The notes under the pieces were generated by a model. The model did not search any database. It was not told the DNA's origin and worked only from the letters and a program-made list of their open reading frames with translations. Shown here one piece after another: positions 8,840 to 17,513 of a stretch of DNA of 46,085 bases. The position numbers were made by a program, and so were the translations under genes. This DNA is from Bacteroides timonensis (GTDB taxonomy: Bacteria; Bacteroidota; Bacteroidia; Bacteroidales; Bacteroidaceae). Location: NCBI RefSeq assembly GCF_000513195.1, contig NZ_CBVI010000171.1, forward strand, positions 1 to 46,085. The letters are read 5' to 3'. Numbering within the stretch: position 1 is the stretch's first letter; the number at the start of each line of letters is the position of its first letter.

Positions 8840-11362
8840 TCATGCTTTCTTGATGTCCAGTTCTCCTTTTTCTTCGTTCAAAGAGACAGAAATCGTATCA
8901 CCCGTCTGCAATTCGGAAGAAATAATCAATTCCGAAAGTCCATCTTCCAGATAAGTCTGGATGGCACGCTTCAACGGACGGGCACCAAACTGCACATCAT
9001 ATCCTTTAGATGCCATGAACGCCTTGGCTTTAGCATCAATAACAAGCTTATATCCAAGAGATTCCACGCGCTCATACAAGCCTTTCAACTCGATATCGAT
9101 AATCTTTTCGATAGCATCCAGCGAAAGCTGGTCGAAAGTAATAATCTCGTCGACACGGTTCAGGAACTCAGGGGCAAACGACTTATTCAAAGCCTTTTGT
9201 ATCACGCCACGTGAATATTCTTTATCATCCGTACGATTCTGGGCGGCAAAACCTACACCACGACCGAAGTCTTTCAATTGACGTGTACCGATGTTTGAAG
9301 TCATGATAACCACTGTATTCTTGAAGTCTACAGTTCTGCCATAACTGTCAGTCAGACGACCTTCATCCATCAGTTGTAACAAGATGTTGAATACATCCGG
9401 ATGGGCTTTCTCAATCTCGTCCAACAATACGATAGAGTAAGGTTTACGACGCACTTTCTCTGTCAACTGTCCGCCTTCTTCATATCCTACATATCCCGGA
9501 GGTGCACCAACAACGCGAGAAACGGTAAACTTCTCCATATATTCACTCATATCCACACGTATCAGCGCATCGGCAGAACCAAACATATATTTCGCCAACT
9601 GTTTCGCCAAGTGAGTTTTACCTACACCCGTAGGCCCCAGGAACAAGAATGTTCCGATAGGGCGGTTAGGATCTTTCAATCCTACACGACTACGCAGAAT
9701 AGCTTTCGTCACCTTTTCAATAGCCGGGTCCTGAGCTATAACTTTAGCTTGCAGCTCTTCTTTCATACCCGCCAACTTGATACCTTCAGCCTGCGCCATA
9801 CGCTGTACAGGCACACCGGACATCATAGAAACTACATTCGCAATTTCTTCCTCACCAACTATCTGACGGTCATCTTTTAAGCGAGCTTCCCATTCAGCCT
9901 TCATCTCTTCCAAACGAACAGAAAACTCTTTCTCATGATCACGGAAGCTGGCAGCAAGTTCGAAATTCTGCGATTTCACCGCATCCGCCTTTTGTTGACG
10001 GGCTTCTTCGATCAGTTTCTCCTGTTCTTCAATCTCTTTTGGAACAGTAATGTTTGTCAGATGGACGCGCGAACCGGCTTCATCCAAAGCATCAATAGCC
10101 TTATCCGGGAAATTACGGTCAGTAATGTAGCGGTCTGTCAACTTGACACATGCTTCCAGCGCTTCATCCGTATAAGTCACATTATGATGGTCTTCGTACT
10201 TCTCTTTGATATTCTTCAATATCTGGAGCGTTTCTTCGGCAGTGGTCGGTTCAACAATCACTTTCTGGAAACGGCGTTCCAAAGCACCGTCTTTTTCTAT
10301 ATTTTTCCGGTATTCATCAAGGGTAGTGGCGCCTATACATTGTATTTCACCACGTGCCAATGCAGGTTTCAGCATATTGGCAGCATCCATAGAACCGGCA
10401 GCTGCTCCGGCACCCACAATCGTGTGAATCTCGTCAATAAACAGAATTACGTTCGGATTCTTCTGTAACTCATTAATGATAGAACGAATACGTTCCTCAA
10501 ACTGTCCGCGATACTTGGTTCCGGCTACTACAGAAGCCATATCAAGCATTACCACACGTTTATCAAACAGAATACGGGATACTTTCTTCTGAACAATACG
10601 TAATGCTAATCCCTCTACAATAGCAGATTTACCTACACCAGGTTCACCTATCAATACCGGATTATTCTTCTTACGGCGGCTCAATATCTGAGCCAACCGC
10701 TCGATTTCACGTTCACGACCTACCACAGGATCCAGTCTACCTTCTTCCGCAGCCCGGGTCATATCCATACCAAAGTTATCCAATACCGGAGTATCATTGG
10801 ATGGTTTCTTAGACGCTGTTTGCGTAGAAGACTGTGAACTACCACTTTGAGAAGAACGTGAAGACATATTCATTTCATCTTCTTCCTCGTCATCATCTTC
10901 CGTAAATCCCATACCTGCATTAGGGCTGGCTTTCATAGAAAGCTGTTCGAACACTGACTTATAATCTATATTATTTTCTTCCAATACCGTAGCGGCCAAA
11001 TTATTACCGTCTTTCAAGATAGCCAGCAATACATGTTCAGTATCAGCAGTGGCGCTCTTCAGCAGACGAGCCTCGAGTATACACATTTTCAATATTTTAG
11101 CTGCCATAGGAGACAATGGAATGTCTGCATCGGGCAACAAGTTATCATCTTCAATCTCTTTTAAAAAACCTTCCAGACGTTTCTTAACTCTGTTTAGGTC
11201 TATATCCAGTTTCTGCAATATTTCTATAGCTTTCCCTCCGCCATCTCGCAACATGCCGAGTAGAAGATGCTCCGGACCGATATATCTATTCTTCAGCCGG
11301 TTAGCTTCCTCCTTGCTGTAAGTGATAATGTCAGAAACTCTTTGTGAAAACTGATTATTCAT
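8840..11362 (-). CDS. clpC: ATP-dependent Clp protease ATP-binding subunit ClpC
   Basis: ClpC is a Hsp100 unfoldase that delivers substrates to the ClpP protease. The 840-residue protein has an N-terminal Clp_N repeat pair (about 1-145) and a Ser/Gln-rich linker. AAA1 carries Walker A GEPGVGKS and Walker B VILFIDEIHT. A UVR-type coiled coil follows (EEQEKLIEEARQQ, about 430-480), which distinguishes ClpC from ClpB. AAA2 has GPTGVGKT and IVLLDEIEKA, and the D2-small domain closes the chain. A GVGF tripeptide loop after RQLKDFGR is consistent with docking to ClpP. Its -7 box is at 11404-11411. It is placed beside htpG, a plausible proteostasis pairing, but a terminator lies between them. Confidence 0.95.
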   Translation of the reverse strand: MNNQFSQRVSDIITYSKEEANRLKNRYIGPEHLLLGMLRDGGGKAIEILQKLDIDLNRVKKRLEGFLKEIEDDNLLPDADIPLSPMAAKILKMCILEARLLKSATADTEHVLLAILKDGNNLAATVLEENNIDYKSVFEQLSMKASPNAGMGFTEDDDEEEDEMNMSSRSSQSGSSQSSTQTASKKPSNDTPVLDNFGMDMTRAAEEGRLDPVVGREREIERLAQILSRRKKNNPVLIGEPGVGKSAIVEGLALRIVQKKVSRILFDKRVVMLDMASVVAGTKYRGQFEERIRSIINELQKNPNVILFIDEIHTIVGAGAAAGSMDAANMLKPALARGEIQCIGATTLDEYRKNIEKDGALERRFQKVIVEPTTAEETLQILKNIKEKYEDHHNVTYTDEALEACVKLTDRYITDRNFPDKAIDALDEAGSRVHLTNITVPKEIEEQEKLIEEARQQKADAVKSQNFELAASFRDHEKEFSVRLEEMKAEWEARLKDDRQIVGEEEIANVVSMMSGVPVQRMAQAEGIKLAGMKEELQAKVIAQDPAIEKVTKAILRSRVGLKDPNRPIGTFLFLGPTGVGKTHLAKQLAKYMFGSADALIRVDMSEYMEKFTVSRVVGAPPGYVGYEEGGQLTEKVRRKPYSIVLLDEIEKAHPDVFNILLQLMDEGRLTDSYGRTVDFKNTVVIMTSNIGTRQLKDFGRGVGFAAQNRTDDKEYSRGVIQKALNKSFAPEFLNRVDEIITFDQLSLDAIEKIIDIELKGLYERVESLGYKLVIDAKAKAFMASKGYDVQFGARPLKRAIQTYLEDGLSELIISSELQTGDTISVSLNEEKGELDIKKA

Positions 11363-11403
11363 ACTTAATATTCTCCTTCCTTATTCTAAGGTGTTACTTA
11401 ATA

Positions 11404-11411
11404 CAAAGATA
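11404..11411 (-). promoter_or_regulatory. Bacteroidales -7 box for clpC
   Basis: Minus-strand TATCTTTG matches TAnnTTTG and lies 42 bases before the clpC ATG. No good -33 TTG was found. Confidence 0.5.
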
Positions 11412-11618
11412 CGCATTTATAATTTCCAGTACGTATTCTATCGTTTTATTTATTATTTATATACAAAACCCGTGCCACAGTTTAATATCCGTCCACCAGT
11501 ATCATACTAAAGTGCTTTCATTCTTGGGAAAAAGCTCTTTATTAATACCTTATTTATATATTACAAGAACAAAGTAGGTGAGAGAATGGTTCTGAAATAA
11601 AGTTTATGGGCGAAAACT
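11412..11618. other. Divergent spacer between clpC and gyrA
   Basis: The clpC and gyrA start codons are 333 bases apart and divergent. The outer ends hold the two -7 boxes. The middle is AT-rich with no open frame longer than a few tens of codons that looks coding, and no strong hairpin. I see nothing else in it. Confidence 0.5.
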
Positions 11619-11648
11619 TTTGTATATCGTAAAAAAGCAGTACTTTAG
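11619..11648 (+). promoter_or_regulatory. Promoter of gyrA
   Basis: -33 TTTG (11619-11622), an 18-base spacer and -7 TACTTTAG (11641-11648, one mismatch from TAnnTTTG). The gyrA ATG follows 47 bases later. Confidence 0.5.
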
Positions 11649-11695
11649 CGTGGTTTTTCATGAACCAAAGTATGTATAATTAATAATCTTTTTAA

Positions 11696-14263
11696 ATGCT
11701 TGAACAAGACAGAATTATAAAGATTAACATCGAGGAGGAAATGAAGTCATCGTACATTGACTACTCCATGTCGGTCATCGTTTCGCGTGCCCTTCCGGAT
11801 GTTAGAGATGGTTTTAAGCCTGTCCACCGTAGAATTCTCTTCGGAATGATGGGACTGGGAAATACGTCTGATAAACCTTATAAAAAATCAGCCAGAGTTG
11901 TAGGTGAAGTATTGGGTAAGTATCACCCGCATGGTGACTCTTCCGTTTACGGTGCATTAGTTCGTATGGCACAGCCTTGGGCAATGCGTTACATGGTGGT
12001 AGATGGCCAGGGTAACTATGGTTCGGTAGACGGCGATAGCGCAGCTGCTATGCGTTACACCGAGTGTCGCTTGCGCAAGATCGGTGAAGATATGATGCAA
12101 GACCTCGACAAAGAAACCGTTGATATGCAGAGCAACTTCGACGATTCTTTGCAGGAGCCTACCGTTATGCCTACCCGTATCCCAAACCTTTTGGTAAACG
12201 GTGCATCTGGTATTGCTGTAGGTATGGCGACCAATATGCCGACCCACAACCTTTCAGAGGTTATTGATGCTTGCATTGCATACATCGAGAACAACGATAT
12301 TGAGATAGAGGAGTTGATGAACTATGTGAAAGCTCCCGATTTCCCAACAGGAGGATATATATATGGTATGAGTGGCGTACGCGAGGCATATCTTACCGGT
12401 CGCGGTCGCGTTATCATGCGTGCAAGAGCAGAAATTGAAACCAGTTCTACACATGACAAAATTGTCATCACGGAAATCCCGTATGGTGTCAATAAGGCGG
12501 AACTGATTAAGAATATCGCCGATTTAGCCAATGATAAGAAGATAGAAGGTATCTCCAATGCTAATGACGAGTCTGACCGTGAAGGTATGCGTATCGTGAT
12601 TGATATCAAACGCGATGCCAACGCCAGCGTAGTCTTGAATAAGCTCTATAAGATGACGTTGTTACAGACTTCTTTTAGTGTGAACAACGTAGCATTGGTA
12701 CACGGGCGTCCTCGTTTGCTGAATCTGAAAGACATGATTAAGTACTTCGTAGAACATCGCCATGAGGTGGTTATCCGTCGTACTCAATATGACTTACGTA
12801 AGGCTAAAGAACGCGCTCATATATTGGAAGGCTTAATCATAGCATCAGATAATATCGATGAAGTAATCCGTATCATCCGTGCCGCAAAGACACCTAATGA
12901 TGCTATTGCCGGCTTGATAGAACGCTTCCAATTAACAGAAATTCAGTCTCGTGCCATCGTAGAAATGCGTCTGCGCCAATTGACCGGACTGATGCAAGAT
13001 CAGCTCCACGCTGAATATGAAGAAGTAATGAAGTTGATTGCTTATTACGAAGAAATTCTGTCGAATGACGAACTTTGCCGCAAAGTTATTACTGATGAAT
13101 TAATTGAAGTAAAAGCAAAATACGGAGATGAACGTCGTTCTGAGATTGTTTATTCATCTGAAGAATTCAATCCGGAGGATTTCTATGCAGATGACGAAAT
13201 GATTATCACCATTTCTCATATGGGCTATATTAAACGTACTCCATTGAGTGAGTTCCGTGCTCAAAACCGTGGTGGAGTAGGCTCCAAGGGTACAGATACC
13301 CGCGATGCAGACTTCATTGAACACATATATCCGGCAACCATGCACAATACCATGATGTTCTTTACTCAAAAGGGTAAGTGCTATTGGCTCAAAGTATATG
13401 AAATCCCTGAAGGTACCAAGAATTCCAAGGGACGTGCTATCCAGAACTTGCTGAATATTGATTCTGATGATGCTGTAAATGCATATCTGCGTGTGAAAAA
13501 CCTTTCTGACACAGACTTCATCAACAGTCATTATGTCTTATTCTGTACCAAGAATGGTGTTATTAAGAAGACATTACTTGAACAGTATTCCCGCCCTCGC
13601 CAGAATGGTGTAAACGCTATTACTATCCGTGAGGACGACCGCGTTATCGAAGTACGTATGACTAATGGTGACAATGAAATCATCATTGCCAACCGTAATG
13701 GACGTGCTATTCGCTTCCACGAAAGTGCTGTACGCGTTATGGGACGTACTGCAACCGGTGTACGTGGTATGACGCTTGACGAAGACGGACAAGATGAAGT
13801 AGTAGGAATGATTTGTATTAAAGATCTTGAAGCAGAAACTATTATGGTCGTTTCTGAACAAGGTTATGGTAAACGTTCTGATATCGAAGATTACCGTAAG
13901 ACTAATCGTGGTGGTAAGGGTGTTAAGACAATGAATATCACCGATAAAACCGGCAAATTGGTAACAATCAAGTCTGTAACAGATGATAATGACCTGATGA
14001 TTATCAATAAATCTGGTATCACCATTCGTCTGAAAGTTGCTGATGTCCGTATTATGGGTCGTGCTACCCAGGGTGTTCGTCTGATCAATCTTGAAAAGAG
14101 AAACGATGAGATCGGTTCAGTATGTAAAGTTACATCAGAAAGCATGGAAGATGAGATTCCTGTTGATGATGAAAATTCTCCGATTCCCACTATAAATGAG
14201 GTAGAAGGAGAGGAGGAAGACTATAACTCTGATAATAAAGTCAATAATGAAGATGAAGAATAG
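11696..14263 (+). CDS. gyrA: DNA gyrase subunit A
   Basis: GyrA is the DNA-breaking subunit of gyrase, which introduces negative supercoils together with GyrB. The 855-residue protein has the N-terminal breakage-reunion domain with catalytic tyrosine in MRYTEC (Y121). The quinolone-determining loop is HPHGDSSVYGALVRM (about 77-91), followed by the coiled-coil tower and exit gate. The C-terminal beta-pinwheel contains six degenerate GyrA-box repeats (for example RNRGGVGSKG near 523, the GyrA box itself, and NRGGKGVK near 738). It ends in an acidic tail of about 45 residues (many D/E/N). The GyrA box QNRGGVGSKG supports gyrase rather than topoisomerase IV ParC. The residue aligned with E. coli Asp87 is glycine (G86). 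The next gene starts 31 bases later and may be co-transcribed. Confidence 0.96.
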   Translation: MLEQDRIIKINIEEEMKSSYIDYSMSVIVSRALPDVRDGFKPVHRRILFGMMGLGNTSDKPYKKSARVVGEVLGKYHPHGDSSVYGALVRMAQPWAMRYMVVDGQGNYGSVDGDSAAAMRYTECRLRKIGEDMMQDLDKETVDMQSNFDDSLQEPTVMPTRIPNLLVNGASGIAVGMATNMPTHNLSEVIDACIAYIENNDIEIEELMNYVKAPDFPTGGYIYGMSGVREAYLTGRGRVIMRARAEIETSSTHDKIVITEIPYGVNKAELIKNIADLANDKKIEGISNANDESDREGMRIVIDIKRDANASVVLNKLYKMTLLQTSFSVNNVALVHGRPRLLNLKDMIKYFVEHRHEVVIRRTQYDLRKAKERAHILEGLIIASDNIDEVIRIIRAAKTPNDAIAGLIERFQLTEIQSRAIVEMRLRQLTGLMQDQLHAEYEEVMKLIAYYEEILSNDELCRKVITDELIEVKAKYGDERRSEIVYSSEEFNPEDFYADDEMIITISHMGYIKRTPLSEFRAQNRGGVGSKGTDTRDADFIEHIYPATMHNTMMFFTQKGKCYWLKVYEIPEGTKNSKGRAIQNLLNIDSDDAVNAYLRVKNLSDTDFINSHYVLFCTKNGVIKKTLLEQYSRPRQNGVNAITIREDDRVIEVRMTNGDNEIIIANRNGRAIRFHESAVRVMGRTATGVRGMTLDEDGQDEVVGMICIKDLEAETIMVVSEQGYGKRSDIEDYRKTNRGGKGVKTMNITDKTGKLVTIKSVTDDNDLMIINKSGITIRLKVADVRIMGRATQGVRLINLEKRNDEIGSVCKVTSESMEDEIPVDDENSPIPTINEVEGEEEDYNSDNKVNNEDEE

Positions 14264-14294
14264 ACATAATATTAATTTTAATTTTACAACTATC

Positions 14295-15506
14295 ATGAAA
14301 AGAGTATTATTTTCAGTGATTTTATTGCTCGCTGCAGGCTTCACTTTCGCTCAAGAAAAGACTGTGAAAGAAGCTAAAAGCATTGCAAATGAAGTGAATC
14401 CGGACTTTAATAAGGCCGAGCAGCTCATCAATCAAGCCTTGACTAATCCTGAAACAAAGGATAATGCCGATACTTGGGATGTAGCAGGTTTTATTCAGAA
14501 AAGGATTAATGAAAAACAGATGGAAAATGCCTATTTAAGAAAACCTTATGATACTCTTAAGGTATATAATAGCGCATTGAATATGTGCAAATACTACCTT
14601 AAGTGCGATGAACTCGCACAGGTTCCAAATGAAAAGGGAAAAATCAAGAACAAATACAGAAAACCCAATGCTGCTGCTATTGTAGCAGAACGCCCAAACT
14701 TGATCAATGGCGGTATTCAATATTATAACTTAGAGAAAAACAAAGAAGCATTAGATTTCTTTGGAACTTATATTGAAATTGCTCAGAATCCGATGTTTGA
14801 AAAGGAAAACTTCTTGCAGACAGATACACTCTTAGCTCAGATTGCTTATTATGCAAGCTTGGCAGCAGCAAAGATGGAGGATTATCCCAGTGTTCTGAAA
14901 TATGCTCCTTATGCACAGAACGACAAAGAAGTAGGTCAGTATGCTATGGAGTTCATCTCTACAGCTTTAAAAGCACAAGGCGATACTGTTAAGTGGATTG
15001 CTTCATTGAAAGAAGGTTTGCAAAAATACCCTCAACATTCATTCTTCTTCGGTCATTTAATTGATTATTATAGCAATAACAATAAATACGATGAAGCCAT
15101 GCAATTCGCTGATGAGATGTTAGCTAAAGACCCCAATAATACATTCTATCTGTACGTAAAAGGATATCTTTACCATAATATGAAGGATTATGATAAGGCT
15201 ATTGAATACTACAAAAAGACAATTGAAGTAGATCCTACTTATGCAGAAGCTTATTCCAATTTAGGACTGATCTACTGTCTCCAAGCTCAAGACTTCTCAG
15301 AAAAAGCTACTACTGACGTTAATGATCCTAAATATAAAGAAGATCAGATTACCTTGAAAGCTTTCTATGAAAATGCAAAACCTTGCTATGAAAAAGCAAG
15401 AGAATTAAAACCTGACCAAAAGGATTTATGGTTGAATGGTCTTTACAGAGTATATTATAATTTAGATATGGGACCAGAATTTGAAGAAATTGAAAAGCTG
15501 ATGTAA
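14295..15506 (+). CDS. Secreted tetratricopeptide-repeat protein
   Basis: The 403-residue product starts with a signal peptide (MKRVLFSVILLLAAGFTFA, cleavage likely before QE), implying a periplasmic location. At least three TPR units are visible toward the C-terminus: AMQFADEMLAKDPNNTFYLY, DKAIEYYKKTIEVDPTYAEA and KPCYEKARELKPDQ. The N-terminal half is helical and TPR-like but degenerate. An in-frame ATG at 14247 overlaps gyrA and would bury the signal sequence, so the start at 14295 is preferred. It follows gyrA by 31 bases with no terminator between, suggesting read-through. TPRs mediate protein contacts; the partner is unknown and I do not recognise a named gene. Confidence 0.85.
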   Translation: MKRVLFSVILLLAAGFTFAQEKTVKEAKSIANEVNPDFNKAEQLINQALTNPETKDNADTWDVAGFIQKRINEKQMENAYLRKPYDTLKVYNSALNMCKYYLKCDELAQVPNEKGKIKNKYRKPNAAAIVAERPNLINGGIQYYNLEKNKEALDFFGTYIEIAQNPMFEKENFLQTDTLLAQIAYYASLAAAKMEDYPSVLKYAPYAQNDKEVGQYAMEFISTALKAQGDTVKWIASLKEGLQKYPQHSFFFGHLIDYYSNNNKYDEAMQFADEMLAKDPNNTFYLYVKGYLYHNMKDYDKAIEYYKKTIEVDPTYAEAYSNLGLIYCLQAQDFSEKATTDVNDPKYKEDQITLKAFYENAKPCYEKARELKPDQKDLWLNGLYRVYYNLDMGPEFEEIEKLM

Positions 15507-15551
15507 GTATAAACTTAAAAACAGCTGTCTCAAAATAGTTTTTTTGAAGTG

Positions 15552-15585
15552 AACCCTAAAAGTTAGACAAAAAACTTTTAGGGTT
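15552..15585 (+). terminator. AT-rich hairpin after the TPR gene
   Basis: A perfect 13-base inverted repeat AACCCTAAAAGTT / AACTTTTAGGGTT with an 8-base loop, followed by TATTTTAT. It could act as a weak terminator for the gyrA-TPR transcript, 45 bases after the stop. Its left arm also resembles the terminal CCC-AAAAGTT-GAC sequence of IS3-family elements, so it may instead be part of the adjoining insertion-sequence relic. Confidence 0.5.
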
Positions 15586-15593
15586 TATTTTAT

Positions 15594-15743
15594 ATGATTA
15601 AGTACACATACCGTATAAGCCGCACCGCACTTGAGGACTAGGTACGTTTAACCCGCAATAAGGGCTACACGTCACTCCGTCAATCCCAACACACCGGGGC
15701 AGGACCGCCAAAAGATTGGATAGACCAAAGAAGTTGGCTTTAA
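15594..15743 (+). pseudogene. Possible IS3-type OrfA relic
   Basis: After the hairpin comes ATG ATT AAG TAC, reading MIKYTYRISRTALED, then an in-frame TAG (15639-15641), then a second stretch in the same frame, VRLTRNKGYTSLRQSQHT and on to DWIDQRSWL, before TAA at 15741. The start resembles IS3-family OrfA N-termini and the second piece resembles the helix-turn-helix that follows, but both are short and damaged. No right end or OrfB is present. This is inference from pattern similarity. The base composition (rich in CCG/CAC) is unlike the neighbouring AT-rich spacer, which supports a foreign scrap. Confidence 0.35.
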
Positions 15744-15829
15744 TTTTGCCAAAAAGAATATTAGTGTTGTATATTAAACATAATACTGATTATTAATAAT
15801 AATAGTTCGAAATGCTTGTGCTATTTACT

Positions 15830-16966
15830 TTAGCTTGGGCGTCCATAAATAACTAACAACGGTGTATCAGAATGAAAAATCATCTTCCGAGCAATACCAG
15901 GATTAAATAAGCGAGAGAATATATTCCGTTTATAAGTAGTCAACGTAATTATATCAATATGATTAGTTTTTATGTAATTATCTAAGCTGTTCAAGAAATC
16001 ATCATTCATCACAACATCATAATGAATTTCCAGGTCCGGATACTGCTTTTGAAAGTATTCCTTAATACCACCTAATTTAATTTCATTCCAAGTGTCCTTA
16101 ACATCTGACAGATGAATCAAAGATACAGAAAAATGAAATGACTTTAAAGCTGCAATCAAAGAATCAAATGCTATTAAATCCCGTTGATCAAAATTGGTGA
16201 TAAATGCAATACGTTTAGCTTCTGCCAACTGTTTAAATGGAGTATTCTCGGGAATGGCTAAAACTGGTACACGGCTTCGCTCAATTACCTCAGCAGTTAC
16301 ACTACCAATTAAATCTATATCTTTCTGATTTTTACCACGAGTCCCCATAATAACAATACGTGGCCGATATTCCTTCGAATAACGAAGAATTTCCTCTTCT
16401 GGAATACCTTCACGCAACACACAATTATATTTTACATTCGGAAACTCTCCTGAAGCTACTTTTGCTTTTACCTTGTCAGATAAAGAATTTAAGTCTGCAT
16501 GAACTTTTTGTAATATACTTTTCACATTTTCATCATCTGTAAGCTGATAATTAAAAACATCTCCATAAGGTAATGATGTGGTATAGATTGGTGTAAAGTA
16601 AACATGAAGCAGCACGACTTCCGCTCCCATATTCTGAGCAAAATTAAAACCAAACTCACATGCCTTCATTGAATAATTAGAAAAGTCTACAGGAATTAAG
16701 ACCTTGTTACTCTCCTTTTCTACTTTGGGTGACTTCCCTCCCACTACCTCTTCAGAAAGCCAAGCCGAGCTCTCAGTTATCTTCAATGCACGCGGTAGAT
16801 CGCTTTCTTTTATGCGTAAGCGCACACCTGAAGACACTACAGGTTGTATTTGATTTACATTATGAATATAGGTTTCAATACCTTCATTCTCAAGCACATT
16901 CTTCAATATCTGAGCTTTTGCATAAGTCAGAATAGCTAAGGTTACTAACTTGTCTTCCATAATCAA
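15830..16966 (-). CDS. DUF2007 + tandem universal stress protein
   Basis: The 378-residue cytoplasmic protein is a fusion. Residues about 3-68 (KLVTLAILTYAKAQILKNVL to LPRALKIT) resemble DUF2007, a small putative signal-transducing domain. Residues about 88-245 are a UspA domain starting KVLIPVDFSNYSMKA and ending with GTRGKNQKDIDLIGS, which fits the ATP-binding pattern G-x2-G-x9-G-S. Residues about 250-378 form a second, degenerate UspA domain that lacks that motif (it ends FHSDTPLLVI). One intact and one degenerate USP half is the usual tandem arrangement. The start could be Met1 or Met3 (MEDKL). It is flanked on the minus strand by a terminator from the HTH gene upstream, so it is probably monocistronic. 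Ligand and output are unknown. Confidence 0.85.
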   Translation of the reverse strand: MIMEDKLVTLAILTYAKAQILKNVLENEGIETYIHNVNQIQPVVSSGVRLRIKESDLPRALKITESSAWLSEEVVGGKSPKVEKESNKVLIPVDFSNYSMKACEFGFNFAQNMGAEVVLLHVYFTPIYTTSLPYGDVFNYQLTDDENVKSILQKVHADLNSLSDKVKAKVASGEFPNVKYNCVLREGIPEEEILRYSKEYRPRIVIMGTRGKNQKDIDLIGSVTAEVIERSRVPVLAIPENTPFKQLAEAKRIAFITNFDQRDLIAFDSLIAALKSFHFSVSLIHLSDVKDTWNEIKLGGIKEYFQKQYPDLEIHYDVVMNDDFLNSLDNYIKTNHIDIITLTTYKRNIFSRLFNPGIARKMIFHSDTPLLVIYGRPS

Positions 16967-16993
16967 CTGTTTTTACTTTATAAACAAATAAGA

Positions 16994-17024
16994 AATCCCA
17001 ATTGTTTGTCTATCAATTGGGATT
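16994..17024 (-). terminator. Terminator of the small HTH gene
   Basis: Perfect 11-base inverted repeat AATCCCAATTG / CAATTGGGATT around a 9-base loop. On the minus strand it is followed by TTCTTATTTG, a moderately T-rich tail. It lies 20 bases beyond the stop of the HTH gene. Confidence 0.7.
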
Positions 17025-17043
17025 CATTTATAACTTTCTTTTC

Positions 17044-17316
17044 TTAAGCTCGAACAGGCTCAGCACTGGCATTCATTTCATCCAGAATTTTTAGAGCTCT
17101 ATCAAGGACGGTAGTATCATCCAACATAACCAAACCACCATCTGGACCAGGCTCTAAATGTATCCCAACACTCTTACCCTCTTTGAAATTGTGACCGCCA
17201 AAAAAGTTTCTAACTGTATCGACGTTCAATCCGAGCTCATCGGCTATTCTATGCATACTACCAGTAGGTAATGAATCTTTAATTCTGCGAAGTTCATTAA
17301 ATGTTATTGTTCTCAT
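17044..17316 (-). CDS. Small HTH DNA-binding protein
   Basis: A 90-residue protein starting MRTITFNELRRIKDSLPTG. The segment MHRIADELGLNVDTVRNFFG (about 20-39) has the spacing and hydrophobic pattern of a helix-turn-helix. The remainder (HLEPGPDGGLVMLDDTTVLD and an amphipathic C-terminal helix) may dimerise. An ATG 13 codons upstream is in frame, but the start here gives a compact protein and follows an AT-rich leader typical of Bacteroides translation starts. A minus-strand -7 box TATTTTTG is at 17417-17424. Target unknown. It could be a regulator of the adjacent usp gene, but only proximity suggests that. Confidence 0.75.
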   Translation of the reverse strand: MRTITFNELRRIKDSLPTGSMHRIADELGLNVDTVRNFFGGHNFKEGKSVGIHLEPGPDGGLVMLDDTTVLDRALKILDEMNASAEPVRA

Positions 17317-17416
17317 ATTTATAAATTTAATGGTTAATAACTCTGTGAGTTTCACTTATCACGCTATAAACTTAAGGAAAAAAAAGATAAAACAAACTAT
17401 TTCAGTGTCTTTTTTA

Positions 17417-17424
17417 CAAAAATA
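17417..17424 (-). promoter_or_regulatory. Possible -7 box for the small HTH gene
   Basis: Minus-strand TATTTTTG fits TAnnTTTG. It overlaps the T-rich tail of the bat operon terminator, so the two functions share sequence. The leader would be about 95 bases. Confidence 0.4.
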
Positions 17425-17478
17425 AAGAAGCCTGTCAAAAGGAGATTTGTATTTTCCCTTTCAACAGGCTTCTTTTTA
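17419..17478 (-). terminator. Terminator of the moxR-bat operon
   Basis: Long hairpin just after batE: AAGAAGCCTGT pairs perfectly with ACAGGCTTCTT, and the stem continues with CAAAAGG/CCTTTCA including wobble and mismatch. On the minus strand it ends CTTCTTTATTTTTG. It marks the 3' end of the eight-gene operon. Confidence 0.8.
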
Positions 17479-17513
17479 TTATTAACTATTTTATTATGAA
17501 AGAATTATATCTA

